From the NCBI GenBank assembly GCA_935421135.1, contig OW285187.1, positions 20,150,429-20,214,428 on the forward strand: a stretch of DNA of 64,000 bases, written 5' to 3'. The notes beneath the pieces are model-generated. The model was not told the DNA's origin. It did no database searches and saw only the letters and a program-made list of their open reading frames with translations. Origin of the DNA: Bugulina stolonifera (taxonomy: Eukaryota; Bryozoa; Gymnolaemata; Cheilostomatida; Bugulidae). Below, piece by piece: positions 33,201 through 39,375 of the stretch (positions are counted from its first letter, which is position 1; each line of letters begins with the position of its first letter). The position numbers and the translations under genes are program-made.

Positions 33201-35640
33201 TCCCACAGTTAGCTATGCACCCACTCCCACAGTTAGCTATGTACCCACTCCCACAGTTAGCTATGCACCTACTCCCACAGTTAGCTATGTACCCACTCCC
33301 ACAGTTAGCTATGTACCCACTCCCACAGTTAGCTATGTACCCACTCCCACAGTTAGCTATGTACCCACTCCCACAGTTAGCTATGCACCTACTCCCATAG
33401 TTTGCATGGTTCACATGCCTTCATTCAGACATACTATAATTATGTAAAAGTAAAGTAAATGTATACACAGTAAAATCAATATACATATACTATCCATCCC
33501 ACCTGTCTTCTGTCACTGTCTCCATATCCACATAGTAGATCTAAGATGTGGTATACAGTGGAAAGGGTACTGTGTCCTCTGTCCGCTTGGTTAATACCAG
33601 TGACTTGTTATCTATCTTCTCTTGCACTGTGCTTTTGATGTTCTGCATTAGCAAACCAGCTGATGTATTTGCTAATTTATTGTGTAGTACACTATTATAG
33701 TACAGATGTAAAACACTCCACTGAGAATCCTAACAGTCCCAACTGTGTTTTACAATATTTTTTGGTTAATGATTCTTGATTGATATATACATGTACATTG
33801 TACATGTGGAGAATTAGTGTCTTCCCAACCTCTTGTACTCCTGCAATACTAAATTCTTATTGTTCTAGGGGGCTAGACTGGAAGACCACGGTGTTAATTC
33901 TCAAAAAGCGGAAGAAGATGCAAAGGTTTGAATTTAGTTTTCAGATAGTCATTATTTGACAATACTATTGATATTACTGAGCATATTATTCCATACTGTA
34001 TTATTATTTTGTATATGTTGCAGAAATTGTACAAAGCTGGTGCTGGCAGACTGGGTACTGATGAATCAACATTCAACTCTATATTTGTATCTCAAAGTTT
34101 TGAACAATTGAGAGCTGTGTTCACTGCATACCAACGTCTGTATAAGAAGGATATGGAGAAGGTTATTAAGAGCGAGATGTCTGGTGACCTTGAGAAGGGA
34201 ATGAAAGCCATTGGTTAGTAGTGAATTGAGCAATATAACGTTACTTACTATTAATAGGCTTATACGTACACCTGCATCCACATTCTCACACCCACATCCA
34301 CACACCCACATCCACATCTGCCCACTCACATTCTCACACCCACACCCACATGTGCTTACTACATCATATTAAACAGTGACAATATTTTTGTTCACAAATT
34401 TTCAATTAGCAGTTCCGGGCAGGTATTATCTCACCTCAAAGTATGTCACTGCTACAAAATAAACTATGAAAACTAACCACTAGTGACATAAGGTGTGTGC
34501 TTTCCAGCATATTCTGATATGTACATGTATATTATGTGGTTTAATTCCACTTGTTATTCCAGTTGACTGTGTTGATAAACTAAATTACTTTTTTTAACGC
34601 TTACACAATCATATGCTCCATAATCTACATGTATACTATGATTTACTCTCAATGCCTTGTGTTGGTATTTCATATTACACATACTTATGATATTACGTTC
34701 TGAGTCATATATATTTTAGTCAGATTCACACTGGACAAGCACTCCTACTTTGCCAACGCTCTTTACAAGGCTATGAAGGTTTGTTTTAAATTCATAGGTT
34801 TCTATTGCAATTCAGACACCTATAACAGTAATACAAGTCATGTATGTTCTGATGGAATGTAAAGCATCTAGCAGAAAGTTGACTACCAAGTTCTCAAAGG
34901 TCTCCATTTCCTGCTGTTTATTTGAATGAGAACTCCTCTTTCATTACACTTTTCCCCATGGTTACATTAGTTAGTTATAGCACCTTGGTTATAAGGAGTT
35001 ATATATGGAACAATTAATGATACCATGTTGGTTAATTACAGGGACTAGGCACAGACGAGAAGGCTCTGATACGTACCCTAGTATCTAGGAGTGAGATTGA
35101 CTTGGAACAGATTATTCGGTCATTCAGTCAGATCAAAGGAGAGAGCAAACCCCTGAATCACTGGATTAAGGTAATTGATTCATTGATCAGTTAAATTCAT
35201 GGAAGAAGTACTTGTCTATTGGTGTTGAAGGCCTTGATGGGGGTGGGGGAGGGGGTTCAGTCTGTACGTGATGTGTTATTCAAAATCTAAAGCAACTGGA
35301 CAGACAGTTTGTTGTCTGCTCTATGAGTATATTCATGTATATATATGCACATGTTATGTCATTGCAGTCACCACACCTGCTTAGTATTCTATTACTGGTA
35401 AACTACCAATAAAAAAATGTATACTTAGTTGCACATATGCCATGTATGTTGTGGGAACAATGCAATGAAGTCTCTGCTGATATATGTACATGTACATTGT
35501 AGATAAATGACATTACTTTGTAACATTTACATAATGTGCATGGATGTTGTGTTGTATATCTTTATTTATTACTTTTGTAGAAAGAAACTAGTGGACCATT
35601 TAAAGACATGCTGCTGCATATAATAGGTGGCGGTAAATGA
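17574..35640 (+). CDS. Annexin with long Pro/Gly/Tyr-rich N-terminus (12 coding exons, two alternative)
   Basis: This encodes a calcium-dependent phospholipid-binding annexin of about 572 residues, cytosolic and membrane-associated. Coding exons are 17574-18267, 19465-19529, 30391-30570, 30778-30891, 31293-31383, 31945-32024 or 32069-32148, 33869-33925, 34024-34213, 34720-34778, 35042-35170 and 35581-35640. All introns are GT-AG and all phases agree. Exons 1-2 encode a PYPTGG-rich tail as in annexin A7/A11-type proteins. Exons 3-11 encode four annexin repeats. Type II Ca sites are seen in repeat II (GAGTDE), repeat III (GRLGTDE) and repeat IV (GLGTDE). Repeat I has lost the GxGTDE motif (SVSVNE). 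The protein ends in IIGGGK. A TTTTATAG just before the ATG suggests a 5'UTR intron. Intron 2 carries a Polinton. Confidence 0.93.
17845..18150 (+). repeat. Coding minisatellite in annexin exon 1
   Basis: The 24-bp unit GGTGCTGCCCCATATCCAAC plus TGGA is repeated in frame, giving an eight-residue protein repeat. Units vary by insertion of Gly/Ala/Glu codons but never break the frame. Confidence 0.85.
18611..18911. mobile_element. MITE of 301 bp in annexin intron 1
   Basis: The termini are inverted: GGGTGCTTTCGGCAGTGCGATG on the left and CATTGCACTGCCGAAAGCACCC on the right, about 20 of 22 positions. The flanks share TAT (possible 2-3 bp target duplication). A second TTCGGCAGTG word lies at about 18818. 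There is no coding capacity. The superfamily is unassigned; Harbinger-like would fit a 3-bp TWA-type site. Confidence 0.75.
18912..19464 (+). other. Remainder of annexin intron 1
   Basis: AT-rich intron with no gene seen. It ends with a TTATTATAG acceptor. Confidence 0.6.
19465..19529 (+). CDS. Annexin exon 2
   Basis: 65 nt, phase 1 to 0, encoding the end of the tail and the linker leading to repeat I ([12 protein letters not shown]). The donor is a consensus GTAAGT at 19530. The Polinton begins 84 bp downstream. Confidence 0.85.
19614..20170 (+). repeat. Polinton left terminal inverted repeat (557 bp)
   Basis: It matches the reverse complement of 29651-30198. The outer half has repeated CCAATCACA-type words (about 19669-19710). 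The middle is extremely C-rich with CCACCG/CCATCACCG simple repeats (about 19800-20040), and the inner 130 bp are near-identical in both copies. The 9-bp length difference lies in the simple repeats. Its GC content contrasts sharply with the AT-rich host sequence. Confidence 0.93.
20198..20204 (+). promoter_or_regulatory. TATA box of the first Polinton ORF
   Basis: TATAAAA lies 28 bp inside the left TIR and about 55 bp before the ATG at 20259. That leaves room for a transcription start near 20230. Confidence 0.55.
20259..21068 (+). CDS. Polinton unknown protein, N-terminal part (269 aa)
   Basis: I do not recognise this protein. It is the first gene inside the left TIR, where autonomous Polintons often encode replication or accessory functions. 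Residues 1-180 look globular and are rich in Trp and Leu. There is a basic cluster KEKSRAKR at about 190-197, then an acidic Ser/Glu-rich tail. No Walker, polymerase, helicase or primase motif is visible. The stop at 21066-21068 sits between two copies of a tandem duplication, and the following ORF continues in the same frame. This may therefore be one 445-codon gene interrupted by a stop, or a deliberate short form. It starts 55 bp after a TATA box. Confidence 0.6.
   Translation: MSFLTEGAAGRYVLLKEVLPKSVWDYMIKSNIEETNSPWMWYWVDRLAHNSLVVELAIYFRTLSLSMNIPFKIEEEKLRKMALCYEDLTGARSRFSSMVETKNASVSSPLLLLRNVELSTWCRVEVEKIIEDRNWDETGVGAEATFNTHFLLYLDNEPGGEGSKNELYHRVLNILKDGARRCRFEDGKEKSRAKRSYNEESIPGLILSRGNTLYAGRLFGELDPSKNGLEVIRSPSPGDARLEVRESSTGETNQVMIEEAEMCDIGEVD
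20930..21215 (+). repeat. Imperfect tandem duplication spanning the ORF stop
   Basis: The segment 20930-21067 (TCCAAAAATGGGTTAGAGG...) is repeated from 21069 (TCCAAAAACGGGTTAGAAG...) to about 21215. The second copy has about 21 extra bases. The TAA stop lies exactly at the junction, where the first copy's equivalent position is preceded by CCA. Confidence 0.8.
21120..21596 (+). CDS. Polinton coiled-coil ORF, same frame as preceding ORF (158 aa)
   Basis: This acidic/basic charged protein is predicted to be almost entirely coiled coil. Heptad-like Glu/Lys/Leu stretches run from about residue 35 to 115, including a poly-Glu/Lys segment, followed by an acidic tail ending near DDDDAKAE. It is in the same frame as 20259-21068 and separated by one stop plus 17 codons. 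The open frame actually continues from that stop through the duplicated segment to 21120. It is most simply the C-terminal half of the same protein. The ATG used here is arbitrary. Function unknown; a structural or scaffold role is a guess. Confidence 0.6.
   Translation: MEVRETFTGENNQIMIEEQTHVETKEEAEMCDKREQEIRKIEQELALKKVELAGALGWKEALEMQQRIDARKERRANRIAFLEKKLTEERMEKERLMMEIERLQKEEEEEEKEKMDSVSIIDHIIPHLANKLDDDDAKAEGEDTKLPQWVPTGESNDE
21637..22044 (+). CDS. Polinton small single-pass membrane protein (135 aa)
   Basis: The N-terminal 45 residues are acidic, then come a basic stretch NKRKK and one strongly hydrophobic segment (about residues 47-70, with [12 protein letters not shown]). A roughly 65-residue C-terminus with possible N-glycosylation sites (NTT, NRS, NGT) follows. 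This suggests a type II-like membrane protein. The last 98 nt overlap, in another frame, the start of the packaging ATPase. No family recognised. Confidence 0.5.
   Translation: MSKQEVVCRNENYEDVADGLLDEVVAISAEEGREQIGERSNKRKKFTFYIIIILFILSCSSLSPSVYTYLSDREPPNGKDKGVLKQGHFLKTNTTLLATQLDQHASTPRNRSSLAESLHSSSLWSNREWKNGTTI
21947..23369 (+). CDS. Polinton FtsK/HerA-type DNA-packaging ATPase, two exons
   Basis: Exon 1 (21947-22077, 131 nt) carries the Walker A motif GPTGSGKT at about residues 21-28. Exon 2 (22784-23369) carries the Walker B segment WLIIDDLM and downstream Gln-containing LLQNLF, typical of the A32-like packaging ATPase of Polintons, adintoviruses and virophages. The 706-nt gap has a GT donor (AG/GTATTT at 22078) and an AG acceptor preceded by a CTAAC branch-point-like word (about 22771-22783). 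The exon phases (2 to 2) match exactly, giving about 238 residues, the usual size. The ATG at 22785 alone would lack Walker A, so the spliced form is preferred. It probably translocates element DNA into capsids. Confidence 0.82.
22078..22783 (+). other. Probable intron of the Polinton ATPase (706 bp)
   Basis: It begins GTATTT and ends CTGACTAG. No ORF of note lies inside, and it is AT-rich like host introns. Its presence implies nuclear transcription and splicing of the element's mRNA. Confidence 0.7.
23402..23800 (+). CDS. Polinton glycine-rich hydrophobic protein, putative membrane-active virion protein (132 aa)
   Basis: The N-terminal half is polar. A basic stretch RRHRR is at about residue 79. 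The C-terminus ends in an amphipathic/hydrophobic glycine-zipper segment ([20 protein letters not shown]). Proteins with this layout recur in animal Polinton-type elements next to capsid genes. A role in membrane interaction during entry or egress is inference. It follows the ATPase by 32 bp and overlaps the next ORF by 17 bp. Confidence 0.55.
   Translation: MDSERAHPSSSIRYINSPKYSPRLRRNALSIYALTEASATIRDSTIAEANKDLILALVECARNVLLGNVHLTTAQLNSLRRHRRAIEDLTNSRTSVRQKKLILQRGGFLGLLLKPLASLLGGVLGGLGGGQR
23784..24371 (+). CDS. Polinton charged coiled-coil protein with basic C-terminus (195 aa)
   Basis: The protein is Lys/Glu/Arg-rich. Residues about 60-130 are coiled-coil-like, followed by an Arg-rich tail (RRSGSRS and several RxR clusters) suited to nucleic-acid binding. 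It overlaps the integrase start by 13 nt, implying coupled expression or internal initiation. It could be a separately encoded N-terminal partner of the integrase, or a core or packaging protein. No known domain recognised. Confidence 0.5.
   Translation: MVDKGEMSLKFSKKYLLMDKHTYESMNSRNNKKEGEHLPSLSTNGDLLLAEKSRKDVISNLKNSNTDIYSQLEQHTHKMNKFLKELERSRHPQQEMYNTLEGINTRFNEMHTWRQREEEAQERGREKKRDDEKRRSGSRSPLPHPYRRETKPERSEAGARWSRKGDNRSPIKTRSRRKLPKTPLASDSKNERWMI
24359..25429 (+). CDS. Polinton retroviral-type integrase with C-terminal chromodomain (356 aa)
   Basis: This DDE integrase inserts the element DNA with a 6-bp stagger, matching the observed TSD. The catalytic triad appears as D77 (ADLVDV), D137 (QTDKGKEF) and E172 (VERFNRTL), with about 34 residues between the second Asp and Glu. 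The sequence IDAFSRKAW after the first Asp is typical of the rve fold. The SH3-like DNA-binding region is around residues 240-310. Residues about 318-356 form a chromodomain (VEKVIRKRR...[14 protein letters not shown]) that may guide insertion to particular chromatin. No N-terminal HHCC zinc finger is seen. All catalytic residues are intact. Confidence 0.93.
   Translation: MDDIDEGLRDIYFSPPQPPSFGGKRKLVLASPPGINENDVEKWLRSQDAYTLHRPIRMKFTRRKTFVSGIGEQLQADLVDVRAHKDSNDGVTFLLTCIDAFSRKAWVFPLHSKSGLEVSNALISLFENESFRQIQTDKGKEFLNRRVSEVLKKYGVSHFTSENEIIKAALVERFNRTLRGKIHRLLTYRGDGRYLEDVEDIVQGYNNSFNRSIGMKPIEVDYDNQEEVWVRLNEFSPKRWLKKTRVKYSPGDHVRISMARSSFERGFTPNWSTEIFTIKGVKAHTSPPVYTLEDLNKEGVDGTFYAQELQHVHLPEIFRVEKVIRKRRRRGKEESFVKWSGYPSSFNSWIDSSQFV
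25484..26230 (+). CDS. Polinton minor capsid protein (penton-base-like single jelly roll), 248 aa
   Basis: The protein has the size and position of the Polinton minor capsid protein, expected to form pentons at capsid vertices. The N-terminal block ([10 protein letters not shown], then [11 protein letters not shown]) is a conserved feature I recognise from this family. The sequence is rich in short beta-strand-like segments and ends with a VLTVRFRP strand. It lies between integrase and the pX-like protein, upstream of the major capsid gene. The assignment rests on motif and synteny; a fold prediction would settle it. Confidence 0.72.
   Translation: MAFNVTLTSNVRIGGSDTNTNAHFITKLAKTLKFHSSQWEVGLLDIQYPASWRNVEDGYVVVTNTKDGVERKCEIRSGRYASMGELLSEINRILINYDLEKVVSFYYDSLRNETFLMLREQEHSVMMSRDVAWVLGFKPDVEYAAEINRSQNPPDINAGFTSLYVYSSVVSPRHVGDSLVPLLRTVPITESERNSTVFFEFSNVQYSPVSNTSTDLIEVDIRRDDGERVSFRSGKVVLTVRFRPRGEK
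26249..26659 (+). CDS. Polinton pX/pVI-like basic virion protein (136 aa)
   Basis: The N-terminus is acidic, then comes a Gly/Leu-rich amphipathic segment ([19 protein letters not shown], about residues 40-58) and an Ala/Gly/Lys core. The C-terminus is very basic (PPAKRAR and KKKRKGRK), with two potential nuclear localisation signals. This layout matches the Polinton PX-type protein thought to play the part of adenovirus core or membrane-lytic minor proteins. It is 18 bp after the penton-like ORF. The GIGSLFSG region resembles protease-processed sites, but cleavage is inference. Confidence 0.65.
   Translation: MAPRIVPYFPDESGEMYEDYYANQVGEGMSVYRGKPIMTGNGIGSLFSGLARGVLPMLKNGAKTIGKKLLTTGASVLGDVIKGENFKSSAAKRFREAGGDLLGDVEDELREPPAKRARISQKSTKKKRKGRKTVFD
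26765..28111 (+). CDS. Polinton major capsid protein (double jelly roll, hexon-like), 448 aa
   Basis: Length and sequence fit the Polinton major capsid protein, which forms trimeric hexon-like capsomers. Recognisable segments include the N-terminal FDLFATPPT region, the [15 protein letters not shown] strand, the [15 protein letters not shown] helix block in the first jelly roll and the [10 protein letters not shown] region in the second. The frame is open throughout with no damage. The next gene, the protease, follows after 5 bp. An alternative overlapping frame at 26739-27002 is a shadow. Confidence 0.88.
   Translation: MSVTHRAISLSKVSEDSPDTVDSSFDLFATPPTHTSVLRGEWVPLAPVTDSPDGTIEFNIPPADELYTDLSRSYLHTTVKVSKADGSVLPAEEQLKVVPGDNFMHSLFSSATVQLAGQDVEYESNYGHRAYVENLLNYGKDAKSTYMKVGSGWMEDEGTGEDYDGIPPEVIEKRKNLIAASKKMSFYGRPRLSMFSQGRLIPPGVRSRLTLQRAIPQMALLAETDNPAGGAKISITKTELWIRRVQANPALQKAQMDVWVVQQESIKLPIDRIKTHFHVIPAGHQSVRVNFDQAGQKPNRVFVGLVNHTAKSGTYKQNPFKFGHNNLSSLELLIDGTPVTRRYEPNFASGKFAREFMNLFTVTNTSDADTGNEISPSKYKSCAALYAFDISGDLCDDHFHLLSNGSLSINLAFANQTQNTLGLFVYEERDDIIYLNANHEVSMVAGMM
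28117..28644 (+). CDS. Polinton adenain-like cysteine protease (175 aa)
   Basis: This is a maturation protease of the adenovirus-type (C5) / Ulp1-like fold. Catalytic residues are visible in order: H52 in GEHWISV, D67 in EYFDSYG, a Gln at about 98 for the oxyanion hole, and C105 in VCGDYC. The length is close to other Polinton proteases. Its likely substrates are the capsid and pX-like proteins encoded just upstream. It is the last gene of the element. A candidate AATAAA signal lies at 28804-28809. Confidence 0.9.
   Translation: MDTFSISNILSDDKISSTSCRGVMPRDHFLDSFSPSGSFVFNTQASEKSGEHWISVFSNGKEIEYFDSYGLPPSIYSDVGKMLQQWGIPIVWNGECLQEESTNVCGDYCILFCLLRARGWSMEGIITRLSRVEGGVRDHSIRALLQRLYYNKRNNTFPLTTHVNNIMLFSPFHFD
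28804..28809 (+). terminator. Candidate polyadenylation signal after the Polinton protease
   Basis: AATAAA 160 bp after the protease stop, in a T-rich region (about 28728-28800). Confidence 0.45.
28963..29405 (+). repeat. Minisatellite inside the Polinton 3' region
   Basis: Alternating 10- and 11-bp units ACATCGGGGC / AACATCGGGGC form a dominant 21-bp period across about 440 bp, with GGGAC and CGAGAC variants. It lies between the protease and the right TIR. Because the period is a multiple of three, both strands look open, but the reading frames are artefacts of the repeat. G-runs every 10-11 bp could favour G-quadruplexes. Confidence 0.9.
29651..30198 (+). repeat. Polinton right terminal inverted repeat (548 bp)
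   Basis: Reverse complement of 19614-20170. The last bases are GACTATACTACT, followed directly by the GGTATT target duplication. Differences from the left copy are mostly indels in the CCG/CCA simple-repeat core. Confidence 0.93.
30391..30570 (+). CDS. Annexin exon 3 (repeat I)
   Basis: 180 nt, phase 0 to 0, first exon after the Polinton. It encodes the start of annexin repeat I ([20 protein letters not shown]), with the canonical GxGTDE loop replaced by SVSVNE. Confidence 0.9.
30778..30891 (+). CDS. Annexin exon 4 (end of repeat I)
   Basis: 114 nt, phase 0 to 0. It encodes the [13 protein letters not shown] block and leads into repeat II. Confidence 0.9.
31293..31383 (+). CDS. Annexin exon 5 (repeat II Ca-binding loop)
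   Basis: 91 nt, phase 0 to 1. It starts with [13 protein letters not shown], an intact type II calcium-binding motif, and ends at a GTAAGT donor. Confidence 0.9.
31945..32024 (+). CDS. Annexin exon 6a (alternative, repeat II second half)
   Basis: 80 nt, phase 1 to 0. It encodes [17 protein letters not shown]..., including the distal acidic residue region of the repeat II calcium site. It pairs with the homologous exon 6b. Confidence 0.88.
32069..32148 (+). CDS. Annexin exon 6b (alternative copy of exon 6)
   Basis: 80 nt with the same phases as 6a and clear protein similarity ([17 protein letters not shown]...). It has its own acceptor (GTTTGTAG) and donor (GTGAGT), and lies 44 bp after 6a. 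Reading 6b after 6a shifts the frame and meets TGA after nine codons, so the two copies must be used one at a time. Confidence 0.85.
32300..32492 (+). repeat. 13-bp minisatellite in annexin intron 6
   Basis: About 14 copies of GTCAGTACCTAGT with variation at two positions (AGTG, AGAG, AGTT, AGTC). Confidence 0.88.
32640..33405 (+). repeat. 24-bp minisatellite in annexin intron 6 (about 32 copies)
   Basis: The unit is GCTATGTACCTACTCCCACA plus GTTA. Variants GCTATGCACCCACTTCCACA plus CTTA and GCTATGCGCCCACTCC... occur in a higher-order pattern. The period is a multiple of 3 without stops, so long ORFs appear on both strands, which I do not regard as genes. Confidence 0.92.
33869..33925 (+). 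CDS. Annexin exon 7
   Basis: 57 nt, phase 0 to 0, encoding the charged linker between repeats II and III. Confidence 0.85.
34024..34213 (+). CDS. Annexin exon 8 (repeat III)
   Basis: 190 nt, phase 0 to 1. It encodes [20 protein letters not shown] and the helices that follow. The GRLGTDE loop is an intact calcium site. Confidence 0.9.
34720..34778 (+). CDS. Annexin exon 9 (end of repeat III)
   Basis: 59 nt, phase 1 to 0, encoding the [10 protein letters not shown] helix. Confidence 0.88.
35042..35170 (+). CDS. Annexin exon 10 (repeat IV)
   Basis: 129 nt, phase 0 to 0. It begins with the intact calcium loop [13 protein letters not shown] and ends at HWIK. Confidence 0.9.
35581..35640 (+). 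CDS. Annexin exon 11 (C-terminus)
   Basis: Terminal coding exon, 60 nt including TGA. It encodes [17 protein letters not shown], the usual annexin end. Confidence 0.9.
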   Translation, partial: KETSGPFKDMLLHIIGGGK

Positions 35641-36058
35641 ACTGCCCACTCCCAATTGATCTGCTGCTTTGGTACATTTGTTGCTATTCTATTAATAACC
35701 TATAACCTAATAGTACAAGCTGAGTGTGCACATAGTTGTTTGCTATTATATTTATATTATATGAATTTTTCTATAAGTGTTAAGGGACTTTACAGGGAGA
35801 TATGATATTTTATACTTCACAGGGAATTTATACTCTGGTTAAGGTAATTTTTGAGCATTTTAATTTGAATTTATTTTTAAATTATAAAATTTATGAATAT
35901 AACGTTCTAAAATAGTGCTGAGCGGATTAGAAAATATGTGTATGGACAGAATCTATATTTATTACTGTTGCAAATTTGTTTTATAGTGTATGGTGTACCA
36001 ATGCTCCGACAGCAATGGTGTAATGCATACTCGTATAATGTTTTTGTTAAAATCAACT

Positions 36059-36064
36059 AATAAA
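36059..36064 (+). terminator. Candidate annexin polyadenylation signal
   Basis: AATAAA 419 bp after the stop codon in AT-rich sequence. Others may be used. Confidence 0.35.
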
Positions 36065-38032
36065 TAATTATTAGAAATCAGAGATATGGTCACTGTAAAT
36101 CCTCTAATAATTTCAGATAACTAGTAACTACTCTTATGTTGTTCCACTGAAATGTTTTTGCAGCAAGTTCTTGATCAATCTGTTGTGGTGACAGTATATC
36201 ATTATGTACATGTAAGTGTATTTTCATGATCTTTTAACTGAATTTTAAATTAAAAGTTATATAGTAATTCATTGATTAGCTAAGATTCATCATTTTGAAA
36301 TCCAGAATTAGAATCTGTTTGCTGTGAGGTAGAGGCTGATGAATGGAAGATTAGGGAACAATTCTTCAAGTAAAATATACAGGTTGGCTTGCTGATATAG
36401 TCATAATGCAAATGTGAGCCACATAAATACATCCTTTGTGCATGCATAACTAATAGTGTCAACAACAATGCTGGTAAATCTGTAAAAAGTGTAACTGAAA
36501 AGTCCAGCAACTTCTATGAACCAATTTTATGATGTTTATAATATAAGGTTGAATGACTTCGTCATCCTAGCATTTTGTAGTTATTGGATGCTTATAAGAG
36601 TTGTTTAGATCTACAATGGATAATACAATTTTTTGGGCATGTATTCTACTAAAGTTTCCTTTCATTTCCAGCAAACCTGTTAATAGTTGGGTGGTGTTAT
36701 GGCATTATTCTGTTATGAAGAGCTTACTAGTATTTTTGGGTTCAGAGCAGTGCTTTTTTTGTAGGGGGCTCTCTGGGCTCCCGGGAGCCTTCTCAAAAAA
36801 TCATGGTCTGTTGAGGAGACTCTCGGGAGCCCCCTCAACAAATTGCCACCTTTCAGCTCAAAAATAAGCCATAGCCAGGCATCATGCATCCTATTAGGGA
36901 TATGTATGCTACCTGGTACATGTACATGTATATCAATATGCTATGGTGAACCCCAATGTTGACTCACGATTCTACACTATTTAACATACATGTACATGCA
37001 TGTATTGCAGTGCGCAGCCAGCTAAGAAGAATAGCTAACCTTGCCTGTGTTACTAGACTGAATGTGCTTTAAGGGGTCGATCCAATGAATTTGTGAATAA
37101 CTTATATAATAATTATATTTTATTACCATTTCCATTTACCATTTCCTTGGACTGTAATAAAGACACTTTTATATACTTTGTGGTGCTTTCAATTAGGAAT
37201 ATATTAGCCTAGGTTCCTGACGGAGCTGAAACCCAGAGTAACTAGCATAGGGTCGTACCCATGAGATTATCAACATAATAAGGAACACTTGGACCTACGG
37301 GTCATAATAATAAGCAGCAAGTAGCTCATCTATAACTTAGTGCATAGACCACTTTCGGTGCTTCCCACATGACTAAAAGTGTACGCAAGAACTTTACCAA
37401 ATAACATCTCAACATCAGCAAAAAACCAAAAAGAGCTGCGAGATGAGGCATTTAGCTTTCAGCATTTATCATCATCGGATCTGTAGCGATTAGCTTGAGA
37501 GCTATAAAAGCTGTGCGGAGCTTTTTCAATAGTCTCGCTTCTTAGAGACACTATAACCTCTAACTTGCTCATTTATACATTTGGTCCTCTACTGGAGTTA
37601 TTTGTACCCGGACCCTACGTCATGTTGCACTATAATATGGTGGAGAAAAGGGAGGCACAGTGCAATCGACGAAAATGCCAAACGAGAGACAGAAGTCCAG
37701 CACAACGAGGATGAACAATTTCCTATCATCTGGGAAATCTTAGCAAAATAACTCTAATCACTTATATGGTAGAGGTAGGTAGGTAGGCCTATGACAGGCT
37801 AATTTTACAACAAGAAACGTTTAGCCTCAGCTTTGGTTTAGCCCCCAGAGCCATTTATTGTTCACAATAAACGGCTCTGTTATCCCAAAGCAGTTTATTG
37901 CCTCTGGAATCAGCGAATAATTAGCAAAGCAATCAGCAAATAATTGGTAAATTTTAAATTTTAACAACATGATGGGACAACTCAGGATTGCGCGATTTTG
38001 ATCAGCAATCATAGGGGAGAAGATAACTACAC
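36065..38032. other. Intergenic, no supported gene
   Basis: No coding content is recognised. A short inverted pair (GGGCTCCCGGGAGCC and nearby CTCGGGAGCCCCC) lies at about 36760-36835. Confidence 0.45.
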
Positions 38033-38483
38033 CAGGGCTCTCAAGTTTTCGGATTTTCCCCGAGCAGTTCGGATTTTGAGTGCTTGCTCGGAGTGCTCGG
38101 GAGGTTTTTCATTATTGATGATCTGCTCGGATTTTGGGAGATTTTCTCACATTAGCTATATTTTGTATTGAAATGCTTTAAAATCTCCAAATTAATCTTC
38201 AGTTTATCTCATAGCTTGTGAGTTGCTTAGAAAAAAGCTACTAATTCTATTACTTTTCAAGGGCAAAGACTGAATTACATGTATGTACTGGGATTATTAG
38301 GCTGTGAGAAATTACTTAGGCTAACTCTGCAGAGCAATAGATATGTGCATGTAAGTGACCAACAGCTTTATTTATATATCTGACCAACTGTTGGTAGAGT
38401 CATACTGCTACACTGCTTACACTGCAGTACATTGTACATTAACATTTGCTCGGATTTTTTGACTGAGCAACTTGAGAGCCCTG
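38033..38483. mobile_element. hAT-type MITE, 451 bp, perfect TIR and TSD
   Basis: The ends are perfect 15-bp inverted repeats: CAGGGCTCTCAAGTT on the left and AACTTGAGAGCCCTG on the right. The 8-bp flanks 38025-38032 and 38484-38491 are identical (AACTACAC), the hAT signature. TGCTCGGATTTT words repeat inside. There is no ORF. Perfect TIR and TSD suggest a fairly recent move. Confidence 0.88.
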
Positions 38484-39375
38484 AACTACACGACTTGTAT
38501 CTTTGCATGTACTGAACTACTGATGTACATGACCAGATAGAGGTAACATAGAGATAACTCTATGTACATGACTTTGTATTGTACATAGAGGTAGGTATTC
38601 CTACCTACCTACCTCTATGGTATTGTCAAAGAGAGTATTGTCAAAAAGCGTATTGGTATTGTATAATAACAAAGTTTCTATAAACTTTGATAATAATAAT
38701 ATGATTAGCAGATTAGCGTTTCAACTTTCTCTTCTTTACGTTTGAGAAAGCCTACTCGATTGGTTATGTTAGAAATACTTGGCTAACCATTATCATTGGT
38801 ACAATGAAACCTCCCTTTGTAGGCGCTCTTGCTCGCAGCGTGGGTTCATAACTCAGCACCTTGATAGAGGCAAAGAGGGTAGATAGAGGCAAAGGGGTAT
38901 ATACCCCCTTTGGATAGAGGCACTAACTCTAAGCTTAGCACCATAACCAAACAGGGGTAACCCTGTTCTCTGTTTGCAATTGAATAATGGAACTAAGCTC
39001 AGAATGAGAACTGTCTTGCCAAGCAGGAAGACCAAACGAAGAAAATTCTGAAGTGTTTGAATAACTGAGCCATTTCAATTGACTCTTGAGATTTACTCCT
39101 AAGTAAGCCAGTGTATTTTTAATAGTAAATTTTTTAAAAGAAGTAAAATAATTTTACTTTATAAGTGAACAAAAAAACAAGCAAGGCTTTTCCTCGATCA
39201 GTTTAATAGTCTAGTGTGATTATAGTCCAGTGTAATTATTAAATATTATTATTATAATTATATAACAATATCTCCATGATTGATAATATCAAGGAGTAAA
39301 AGGGGAAGGAGGCTTGTCTTTGAAAACCTGTATATATATATGTTACAATTCCAATAGGCTTCTGGTGTTCGATGT
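38484..39375. other. Non-coding
   Basis: No gene is supported. Short GGTAGGTAGG/CCTACCTACC inverted words lie at about 38590-38616, the shared palindrome AAAGTTTCTATAAACTTTG at about 38670-38688, and small AGAGGCAAAG repeats at about 38860-38925. Confidence 0.45.

Noticed and set aside
32300..33405. CRISPR-like array
   Set aside because: Units are contiguous without unique spacers, and the genome is eukaryotic; these are minisatellites.
32626..33414. 262-codon minus-strand and 254-codon plus-strand ORFs
   Set aside because: Both arise from a stop-free 24-bp minisatellite whose period is a multiple of three, inside an annexin intron.
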